64,000 nucleotides of DNA from assembly GCA_022376925.1 (NCBI GenBank), contig JAIOJX010000028.1:73249001-73313000 (forward strand), given 5' to 3'. A model generated the notes under the pieces. It worked only from the letters and a program-made list of their open reading frames with translations, was not told where the DNA came from and did no database searches. This DNA is from Tragulus kanchil. Lineage: Eukaryota; Chordata; Mammalia; Artiodactyla; Tragulidae. Numbering within the stretch: the first letter of the stretch is position 1; every line of letters begins with the position of its first letter. Made by a program: the position numbers and the translations under genes. This document shows, piece by piece, positions 56,226-64,000 of this stretch.

Positions 56226-56470
56226 CTTGCCATGTGCCAGCCACTGTCTTAATCACTCTACCAGTAACAATTCATTTAACTCTCATAACAGATCCATGGT
56301 GTAGGAATTATTGACATCCTCATTTTACCAAATGGAAGAAGAGTCACAGAGATGTCATGTAACTTGCCTAAAGTCACACAGATTACAGGGGGAAGACCAG
56401 ACCTGTGAATTAAATCCCTCAAGTCTCACTTCAGATCAACTTTAACCACTATGCTACTAACCACCACGCA
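56226..56470 (+). mobile_element. Ancient MIR/L2-class element
   Basis: 'tgcttgccatgtgccagcca', 'cattttaccaaatggaagaa', 'gtcatgtaacttgcctaaag', 'tcacacagattacaggggga' and 'actttaaccactatgctact' show nearly the complete order of the common 'gtgccaggcactgt…cttaaccactatgctat' repeat. The left 70 bases also occur at 55122-55192. Confidence 0.8.
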
Positions 56471-56617
56471 CCCTGCCTTTCCAAGTTAGTGCTATAATTT
56501 GTCCAAGTTCATAAACAAACACAGATAATGTATTACTGTGCATTTTATGGAAAAAAAATTGAGGCAGATGGATATTGTCATACAGCTTGTTGGTGAAAAA
56601 AAAAGTGAGACCAAGAG

Positions 56618-56835
56618 GCAATATGGTGTTGTGATTGAAAGTGTAGGCTCAGCATTCAAACAGTCTGGATTTGAATTCCAGCTATGCTAATTACCAGCTG
56701 TGTGGGCAAATCACTCTACCTCTGCACATCTTTATTTCCTCATTTATAAAATGGAGTCAATATCTACCTCTCGAGGTTGCTGTAAGGGTAAAAAGCGACA
56801 CTGCTTCTGCAGCATTTAGTAGAGGTCACTCACTT
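56618..56835 (+). mobile_element. MIR SINE
   Basis: 'atggtgttgtgattgaaagt', 'gtctggatttgaattccagc', 'cagctgtgtgggcaaatcac' and 'tcctcatttataaaatggag' match the full MIR core and CORE-SINE tail. One of the best-preserved old repeats here. Confidence 0.9.
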
Positions 56836-58569
56836 CACTATTGCTATTATTGATAAATCTCACATTTTTTGTTACGCCATTCCTGTGCATGTTTTTCTCT
56901 TTTCCATTCATATTCTTCAATACATATCGTTAGTCTGCTCTCATTGGACCAGTGCTTTTATTATATCCTGACAAGTCCATTCTTTTAATTAATTTCAGTT
57001 TTTTCACCATTTCTGAACTTGTCCTAATTATTTTTTTTCCAGTCCTAACAGGATTTTCTTTTGGAACAATGAGGGAAAGTGTAGAATACTGAAAAAAATC
57101 AAGTCCTAACCCTACCTTTTTGCCTCTGTCTTTAGAAAAGCAACAAGGTACTTGGTCATTTCCTGTTCCTGTGTAAGTTGAGAGATTTGGTGTTATTTGT
57201 ATGCATAGTGCTTCAAATCATTTTCTTTGGAGAGGAACTGTCAATTATTAGGGACTTGCCTCTGATCCCCATGATTCCACACAGGAAGTCTGCGTGCATG
57301 TTTCAAGCGTAAAGGCCAAGGGTCAAGCAGTAGGTGAATTTCAAACTTCTGGTACTCTGAATGCCCAGTATGAAAGTATTTAGAAATATATGATACAACA
57401 GTATTGGAAAATCTGTACAAAGCATCAACAATTGTGGCTGTTTCGTTCCTGTGCTTTGTGTGTCATAGGTACAGTTAAGTGTTTCAGAATATTTCCTCAA
57501 ACCAGCCCAGTGAAGAACACTTTGCAGTCATGGAGAAACAGCAAAAGAGGCTTGTTGCTCCTCCACATCTGAGAAAAAGGTACGGTCTACCATACACGGA
57601 AGCATTATGGCAATTCAAAGCAAACAAATGACTATCACACTACATCCATCTTTCTCCTCCTGACTTTCTATACTAATCAGAAATGGAGATACATTTAAAC
57701 TTAATTATCATAATTTACTATAATTGCATAAAACTCAATACATAGTTTACTATCCTGCTTTTTTAAATGAAGGTAATGGCAAATCTGACCTACCTAAAAT
57801 GACCCAGTTCTAATGTTTTGTGACTCAATTAGATTTGAAAGTTGAAGAACAGAGAAAACTGGTCTAACACCCTGTTATCCTTAAATACTAAATTTAAACT
57901 CCTTTATTTTCTCATGTGGTGAAGCACTGTTAAAAGAAAATATTTTTGCTTGAGTGTTTCATCTCACTCTTCACAATAAAACATTAAAAAATGACCATCA
58001 TCCTTTCCTCCGAGGACTTTTCTACTTGGTCATTGCTGGCTGCAGGATGTGGCATGAAACAGACAAACATGACCTCATGATCCTTGTACTAATGTGGACC
58101 TTTGAGGAAGATTAAGCAGCTTTTCCAAACAACTGGTTTAAGGTTTAAGAGCACTGAGGTAGATAAAGTAGAAGCACTGCCCCGCCTCAACCTTGGCACT
58201 AGTCCATCTTTGAAACCATGAATCTTCTTCCTTTTGGCAAGGGAAAATGCTCTTAAAGCAACTCATTACTGAATGAATCAGAAAGAATTTTGAAAAACTG
58301 ATGACAACATCCATTATTTTGTGAAGATAACAAATTTCTCTGATTTTTTCCCACGCTGTAGGGGGACTTTTCTAATTATTCATCTTAGTGACAGTAGGCA
58401 GTGAGCTGGCAGAGGTTGGTTTCTTGGTTGAGATGTTGTCCTAGAGATAAGCTTTTAATATCAAGGCCAAGACACTTGGGTCTACAGATTCCTTGACAAA
58501 TTGAGCCATTGATGAGTTTATAAAAAGGAATTTCCCAAACTCTGATTTGTTTTAGTCTGTTTGATTCTA
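56836..58569. other. Repeat-poor unassigned DNA
   Basis: No gene, exon or named repeat recognised. Short frames at 57303-57572 lack domains. Confidence 0.5.
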
Positions 58570-58778
58570 TGGGGCTTCCCTGGTGACTCAGTAATAAAGA
58601 ACCACCTGCCAGTGCAGAAGCATGTGGGTTCAACCCCAGGAAGATCCCCTGGAGAAGGAAATGGCAAGCCACTCCAGTATTCTTGCCTGGAGAATTTCAT
58701 AGACAGATGAGCCTGGCAGACTACAGTCCATTGGGTCACAAAAGAGTCAGACATGACTTAGCGACTAAACAACAACAA
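58570..58778 (+). mobile_element. Bov-tA SINE, full length
   Basis: 'ggggcttccctggtgactca', 'gtgggttcaaccccaggaag', 'atggcaagccactccagtat' and 'aagagtcagacatgacttag', then an ACAACAA tail. A short deletion follows the B box ('cccaggaagatccc'). Confidence 0.95.
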
Positions 58779-58908
58779 ATTAGATTGTTTGACTGTGTGA
58801 GCTTAAGATTGAAACTTTCAATATGAGGAAATGTGTTGACTGACCTGTTATTTAAACTGGAAAGAAACATAAAGGGTAGAGCCAGTTCAACTGACAAATA
58901 AAAATATA

Positions 58909-58931
58909 CACACATCCACACACACACACAC
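58909..58931 (+). repeat. (CA)n microsatellite, short
   Basis: CA-rich run interrupted by 'tcca'. Followed by a second short 'ttacacacaa'. Confidence 0.85.
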
Positions 58932-59099
58932 TTACACACAACCAACTTTAGTGAGGAGAATGAGGAGTTTTGAGGTGACTTAATTGTTCTGTTTGGATAA
59001 AAATATTTGTTTTGCCTATCTCCTTTTTGTATTTCACAGATTATTTCATGGAACCCTGATATAATTTAGATAGTCACAGATTTTACAGGTAAATGGAAG

Positions 59100-59400
59100 T
59101 GGCTGTGGTAGACTGTAAATCATTTTATTTTTATAAACACAGGTGATTTTGCTTATCAATTATTGTGCATAATTGAAAAGCAAAATACATCTGGCAGTAC
59201 ACATTACACTCATCAAAGTGATAACCCAGGCAAAAAATAGCCCTCACACAGCTGCTGCCGTGTCCTGGCAAGTCACAAAATGAGAGTGATGATGGAGCCA
59301 GAGAGAGGTGACATTTGGTGATCCAAGAAGCTAAGCAAATTGTACCACTATCAAAAGTTTGCCGTAGGATGCTCAAGAACAGGAATTACGGTCTGTGTGT
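59100..59400. promoter_or_regulatory. Candidate conserved non-coding element
   Basis: Repeat-free stretch with several homeodomain-type AT cores ('tatcaattattg', 'cataattgaaa') close to E-boxes ('cacaggtgat', 'cacagctgctg', 'catctggcag'). Such a mix is typical of developmental enhancers, but no conservation data are available here. Call is an inference only. Confidence 0.25.
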
Positions 59401-59539
59401 GAATTTCCAGGAGTGAGAAATGGAGGGCCCTGAGTCCAAGAAGAGCTACAATACTAGAAAGTTATCCAACAGGGACTAGAACTGAGTCCCCAGCCTGGTG
59501 GTGACTGGGTTTCAACATCAAGGCAGAAACTCAATTCAA

Positions 59540-59720
59540 TGAATCAGTCTGTCAGTAAGCAAACACTTTTTGAGTGACTACTGTGTGCCATCAATGTGCT
59601 AGATTCTGAATGTACAAAGGACAACAAAACATGGTTGCTGTCCTCTAATTTCTCACAATTAGAGACTGGGATGCAAGTTTATGGCCTAATGAGGAGCAAG
59701 TATCACAAAATGAAGAATGC
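59540..59720 (+). mobile_element. Ancient L2/MIR-class fragment
   Basis: 'tttgagtgactactgtgtgc', 'catcaatgtgctagattctg' and 'aaaacatggttgctgtcctc' follow the 'ctactatgtgccaggcactgtgctagg…tggtccctgccctc' pattern. Confidence 0.6.
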
Positions 59721-61087
59721 TAGAACAGAGAGGCATTATTTATGTCTTTTACACCAGTTGTCAAGATTGGTCTGTTAGATTGGCGATAACAATCTTCAGG
59801 AGGGGATAAAGTAATTCTGCCTATGAGGAAAAGAACACTCTGGAGGTCAAGATGAGTCAGGGCCTGCCTCAACTTAAATGATGTATGCAGGAGCAGAGAG
59901 GTAACATCTTTAACCTCTTGGCAGATATATCCTTGCTCCAGATACTGTCATAGCTCAAAAAGAGCAGACGGAGAGCTATGACTGGAGCTAGAGCTCTCCT
60001 TTACTCTCAGCAAACAGTGGGAACTTCACCCACTTCAATTAATCTGATTATCAAAAAGTTTCAAGGAGGAAAATATGTAGAAAGTAAAATAATTCATTTG
60101 TGGTTGAGGGGACGCTATCCAAAAAAAAAAAAAAAACAGGCATGATGAATCATGTTTTCCCTCCATTTGCTCATTTCTCTAGAAAGGGAAATCCTCATGA
60201 TTTATTTCATCACCTAAGTAAGTCTTCAATAATTATACCCACATGTGATTTCTTCACATATTTCTTCATAATACTTTGTGGACTATTGTTTATACTAACC
60301 CCAGAGATGCAACCAAAACAAATTTGTCATTTCATATGCTACAGGACATGTGAATGAAACATAATAAAACAATGCAACAACTATAAACAAATTTACTCCA
60401 GTCTGCCAAACATTATATTTAGTCCATTGGCAAGATGTTTATTAGGTCACATGGGATGCTGGGAATCAACACTGGCCAAGGAATCAGGAAATTGACTGTC
60501 TTCTCTGCTTTCCCCTTTCTTGTGTGGTGACCTTACTTACTACTTGGTTTCCTCACCTCTAAAATGCTTAGGTCATGCATATGTTACAAGTTTTAAATAA
60601 AATGAGGATGGCAAACACAAGTATTCTTGATTGTGGTCTACAGCCTCCTCCAAGCCTCATTCCTACACCCTCACCCTTCAGCAAAATGAACATTTGACCT
60701 GGTCTTTCTCATATTTCAGAAAGAAGTTCTATTTTTCACTCAGAAATGCTTGGGTCATCCCCTACTATCTAGAAAACAATAAATGAGTGTACAAAACAAC
60801 TTTTTTTGTTTCCTTGATAAGTGTGGTTTAAGCTAGTTGAACTAGTTGCCTATTTCTGACTGATTTAGCCTTGGCCAAAATTCAACAGTGTACGAGATGT
60901 TTGTCGGGTTGTTTTTTTCCTAACAAACTGATCTGTTTGGACAGATAAGAGAGTTGGTCCTAGAAAGATACCTTAAAACTTGAGTCAGTATTATTTGGGG
61001 AGGGGGGCTTCTATGTTGGAATTAGTGCCTCTGTCAGATACAGATAAAAACAAAATTTAAAAGTCCAGAATGATTTCTGTTTATTAC
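59721..61087. other. Repeat-poor unassigned DNA
   Basis: No gene. A poly-A of 17 bases lies at 60120-60136. The 85-codon frame at 60100-60357 begins just before that poly-A and has no recognised domain. Confidence 0.5.
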
Positions 61088-61267
61088 AAGCAAATGAGAG
61101 ACTTACAGACTATTCTCTATCCATGTTTCTCAGGGGCACATTACTCTGATCAGATAAATCAGTTATTCTCTTTTTCTGTGTGCTTTTGAAGTACAAATGA
61201 TTTTTGTTGGAATATGCCTTTACTATTATGTTTAATTGTAAACAGATACATGTTGCTAACAACATAA

Positions 61268-61758
61268 GACAAACCTAGACAGTGTATTAAAAAGCAGAGA
61301 CATCACTTTGCCAACAAAGATCTATATAGTCAAAACTATGGTTTTTCTAGTCATGAGTGGATGTGAAAGTTGGATCATAATGAAGGCTGAGCGCCGAAGA
61401 ATTGATGCCTTCATACTGTGGTGTTGGAGAAGACTCTTGAGAGTCCCTTGGACTGCAAGGAGATCAAACCAATCAGTCCTGAAGGAAATCAAGCCTGACT
61501 ATTCATTGGAAGGACTGATGCTGAAGCTGAAGCTCCGATACTTTGACTACCTGATGCAAAGGACGATTCATACGTACTGGGAAAAATAGAAGGCAGAAGG
61601 AAAAGGGGGCAACAGAATGAGATGGTTGGATGACATCACTAAGTCTATGGGCATGAGTTTGAGCAAGGTCCAGAAGATGGTTAAGGACAGGGAAGCCTGG
61701 CATGCTGCAGTCCACAGGAACACAGAGTTGGACACAACTGAATGACTAAACTGAACTG
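61268..61758 (+). mobile_element. BovB LINE 3' end with open RT C-terminal fragment
   Basis: A 93-codon open frame (61308-61589) encodes the BovB reverse transcriptase C-terminal domain, with 'CESWIIMKAERRRIDAF', 'LWCWRRLLRVPWTARR' and 'YSLEGLMLKLKLRYFDYLM' visible. It then meets a stop after 'YWEK'. Downstream is the standard 3' end 'cagagttggacacaactgaa'. The N-terminal RT and endonuclease domains are absent, so the element cannot act on its own. RTE-type LINE, spread in ruminants. Confidence 0.93.
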
Positions 61759-61958
61759 AACAACATAGCCAAATAACATGCATTGAGAATTGCAGTGATC
61801 TGCTGCAGGGATTTTAGACGTCATCAGTCTTATTAGGTCCATTATAGATAAGTTACTGAAGCTCAGATAAGTTATGCAAATTAATCTGGGCAAATTATTA
61901 ATATTTTTTTCTGTCAAGATTCAAGCCCAGCTCTTCCTGATTCTGAAATGCAACTTTT

Positions 61959-62207
61959 CTTTTAGTATTTTTTTTTTTTTTTTGGCCATGTCTATTGGTC
62001 TTTCATTTATTTCCATCTTTGTTCTTTGACCTGTGTGGGCCTCACATTGCAGTGGCCTCTCTTGTTGCAGAGCACTGGCTCTGGGCGCATGCACTCCAGA
62101 GCTGCGGCTCAGTGGTGGGACACACCTGTCCAGCCACTCCACAGCACCTGGGATCTTCCCAGGTTAGGGATCAAACCCGCGCCTCTTGCACTGCAAGGTG
62201 GTGGTGC
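61959..62207 (-). mobile_element. Older NRF1-palindrome SINE (locus 6, copy cut by junction)
   Basis: Same insertion as 63074-63350, lacking the head because of the duplication junction. The left target-site duplication 'ctgaaatgcaactttt' (61943-61958) is present but the right one is not. The body palindrome is GCGCATGCAC (62085-62094), one CpG decayed. Confidence 0.85.
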
Positions 62208-62387
62208 AAGCAAATGAGAGACTTACAGACTATTCTCTATCCATGTTTCTCAGGGGCACATTACTCTGATCAGATAAATCAGTTATTCTCTTTTTCTGTG
62301 TGCTTTTGAAGTACAAATGATTTTTGTTGGAATATGCCTTTACTATTATGTTTAATTGTAAACAGATACATGTTGCTAACAACATAA

Positions 62388-62878
62388 GACAAACCTAGAC
62401 AGTGTATTAAAAAGCAGAGACATCACTTTGCCAACAAAGATCTATATAGTCAAAACTATGGTTTTTCTAGTCATGAGTGGATGTGAAAGTTGGATCATAA
62501 TGAAGGCTGAGCGCCGAAGAATTGATGCCTTCATACTGTGGTGTTGGAGAAGACTCTTGAGAGTCCCTTGGACTGCAAGGAGATCAAACCAATCAGTCCT
62601 GAAGGAAATCAAGCCTGACTATTCATTGGAAGGACTGATGCTGAAGCTGAAGCTCCGATACTTTGACTACCTGATGCAAAGGACGATTCATACGTACTGG
62701 GAAAAATAGAAGGCAGAAGGAAAAGGGGGCAACAGAATGAGATGGTTGGATGACATCACTAAGTCTATGGGCATGAGTTTGAGCAAGGTCCAGAAGATGG
62801 TTAAGGACAGGGAAGCCTGGCATGCTGCAGTCCACAGGAACACAGAGTTGGACACAACTGAATGACTAAACTGAACTG
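62388..62878 (+). mobile_element. BovB LINE 3' end (duplicate copy)
   Basis: Second copy of 61268-61758 with the same 93-codon fragment at 62428-62709. Confidence 0.93.
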
Positions 62879-63073
62879 AACAACATAGCCAAATAACATG
62901 CATTGAGAATTGCAGTGATCTGCTGCAGGGATTTTAGACGTCATCAGTCTTATTAGGTCCATTATAGATAAGTTACTGAAGCTAAGTTATGCAAATTAAT
63001 CTGGGCAAATTATTAATATTTTTTTCTGTCAAGATTCAAGCCCAGCTCTTCCTGATTCTGAAATGCAACTTTT

Positions 63074-63350
63074 CTTTTAGTATTTTTTTTTTTTTTTTGG
63101 CCATGTCTATTGGTCTTTCATTTATTTCCATCTTTGTTCTTTGACCTGTGTGGGCCTCACATTGCAGTGGCCTCTCTTGTTGCAGAGCACTGGCTCTGGG
63201 CGCATGCACTCCAGAGATGCGGCTCAGTGGTGGGACACACCTGTCCAGCCACTCCACAGCACCTGGGATCTTCCCAGGTTAGGGATCAAACCCGCGCCTC
63301 TTGCACTGCAAGGTGGTGGTGTCCTTACCCACTGGACCACCAGGGAAGCC
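63074..63350 (-). mobile_element. Older NRF1-palindrome SINE (locus 6, complete)
   Basis: Antisense: a T run, 'ggccatgtctattggtcttt', 'gcgcatgcac' (63200-63209), the B-box complement 'agggatcaaaccc', and head 'ggaccaccagggaagccc'. A perfect 16-base target-site duplication 'ctgaaatgcaactttt' lies at 63058-63073 and 63351-63366. It lacks the G-rich tract, as at 30026, so it belongs to the older subfamily. Confidence 0.88.
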
Positions 63351-63366
63351 CTGAAATGCAACTTTT

Positions 63367-63619
63367 GATGAGATTAAATACTGAAAAATATAAGAAAGAA
63401 CAAAAATAAATGACCAAAAATAAAATAAAATGCAACCTCTTTCTGTAATGTCTTGAGGCAAACTCCAGGTTATAATTTCGGAATTCAGCAATGCTTATTT
63501 TGCTTATTTTAAGCTTTCATGTTTAAATGAGGAAATATTTTTGTCTCCTGGGTTTAGCACATACTTGGTGCTTGATAAACATGGAATACATGTAGATTGG
63601 TCATAGTCGCACTAGGAAG
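63367..63619. other. Unassigned DNA with possible L2 tail
   Basis: Positions 63553-63600 ('gtttagcacatacttggtgc', 'ttgataaacatggaa') resemble the L2 'tagcacatagtaggcactcaataaatatt' terminus. Weak. No gene. Confidence 0.4.
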
Positions 63620-64000
63620 GATGTTAGCGTGTACGTTTCAGAAAGACACCGGAGAGCCGTCTGGAGCACGTGCGCAGTCGTGGCACCTCTAGAACTGGCT
63701 GTGACACCTCGGTGGAGAGGGCGTGGTTTCCTCTAGGAAGAGGGTTGGGCAGTAAAGCGACAGAGGTTTGCTGAGACATTCGCTAAGCTTGACTTACACT
63801 CATTTGGAAATTATTCTGTGGCTCCATTAATAAGGTATTTCCCAGTGTGTGACAGCTGCCCACCCTCCCCTCTGGCAGTAGGGTCGATCGCTTCCTGGTC
63901 TGCGGCAAAAGCAATTATTACCTCACTGCCAACCCTGATTCCACACCACTTGACTCAAGCAATGAGCAGAGAAAGTCAGCAATGCCTGGGAATCAATATT
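63620..64000. promoter_or_regulatory. CpG-richer, repeat-free segment: candidate regulatory element
   Basis: About a dozen CpGs fall within 63605-63785, far above the surrounding DNA, including 'cacgtgcgcagtcgtgg'. They are followed by AT-rich cores ('ggaaattattctgtggctcc', 'attaataaggt', 'gcaattattacc') and an E-box in 'gacagctgcc'. No repeat is recognised. The window ends here, so extent is unknown. Regulatory function is inference. Confidence 0.3.

Larger units (their letters stand above)
54099..56292 (+). repeat. Tandem duplication 17 (1094 bp unit), probable assembly artefact
   Basis: Copy 1 is 54099-55192 and copy 2 is 55193-56292. 'tcctctgtccatgggatttc' recurs. Copy 2 lacks one T ('aacttccc' to 'aactccc') about 66 bases in. 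The poly-A of the SINE differs in length by about 7. The junction shares 'atcc'. The unit includes half a Bov-tA, an old repeat and a young SINE. Confidence 0.92.
61088..63321 (+). repeat. Tandem duplication 18 (1120 bp unit), probable assembly artefact
   Basis: Copy 1 is 61088-62207 and copy 2 is 62208-63321. 'caagcaaatgagagacttac' recurs. Internal difference: copy 2 lacks 'cagata' ('aagctcagataagtt' to 'aagctaagtt'). There is one C/A change near the copy 1 tail (62102 versus 63218). The junction lies inside the older SINE, so copy 1's SINE loses its head. Confidence 0.92.

Noticed and set aside
1902..63321. The 1.1 kb duplications as a satellite array, CRISPR-like array or novel repeat system
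   Set aside because: Units at different loci share no sequence with each other, each is only doubled, and differences cluster at junctions. An assembly artefact is simpler.

Overview
The window is nuclear DNA from a pecoran ruminant (cattle, sheep, goat, deer, giraffe group). The host call rests on its interspersed repeats: many Bov-tA type SINEs, three to four kinds of BovB LINE 3' fragments, bovine-type L1 3' ends, and CHR-type tRNA SINEs. These lie on a background of old mammalian repeats (MIR, L2, MER5A- and MER20-like hAT elements, L1M). The exact species cannot be read from the sequence. I find no convincing protein-coding exon, functional RNA gene, CRISPR array or prokaryotic-style operon. 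Every open frame is short and is explained either by repeats (BovB reverse transcriptase, L1 ORF2, SINE read-through) or by chance. The window reads as a gene desert or a long intron.

The dominant structure is 18 head-to-tail, near-identical duplications of about 1.06-1.16 kb. Their second copies begin near 3006, 5139, 9324, 12981, 17229, 20919, 24385, 26234, 28088, 31441, 35443, 39488, 41492, 44677, 46531, 48525, 55193 and 62208. Unit length is nearly constant while content is unrelated from one pair to the next. Mismatches gather at the tail of the first copy and the head of the second. The simplest reading is that neighbouring contigs with about 1.1 kb of overlap were joined end to end without merging. 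If so, about 20 kb of the 64 kb is artefactual and the real locus is about 44 kb. Some stretches appear three times because successive overlaps chain.

Layout. 0-8 kb: L1 tail, MIR, Bov-tA with a CA microsatellite, BovB 3' end, young SINE at 6.9 kb. 8-19 kb: ancient MIR-like elements, a long polypyrimidine tract, two L1 fragments, Bov-tA, a MER5A-like piece. 19-25 kb: interrupted Bov-tA, BovB tail, CHR SINE, antisense L1 tail, a 1.5 kb L1 3' segment. 25-34 kb: three loci of the young SINE, Bov-tA, and repeat-poor DNA. 34-43 kb: L2 interrupted by a MER20-like element, CHR SINE, old repeats. 43-50 kb: Bov-tA, L1 tail, L1M. 50-57 kb: two antisense BovB fragments, CHR, Bov-tA with a G-rich expansion, young SINE, MIR. 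57-64 kb: repeat-poor DNA, Bov-tA, BovB 3' end with an open RT fragment, older SINE, and a CpG-rich, conserved-looking end segment.

The most interesting biological signal is a tRNA-derived SINE family with six loci here. It carries an A box and B box, clear target-site duplications, a palindromic GCGCATGCGC (the NRF1 core motif) in its body, and, in the younger members only, a C-rich G-quadruplex-capable tract just before the AAATA tail. It differs from ordinary Bov-tA and from the classical CHR elements also present.
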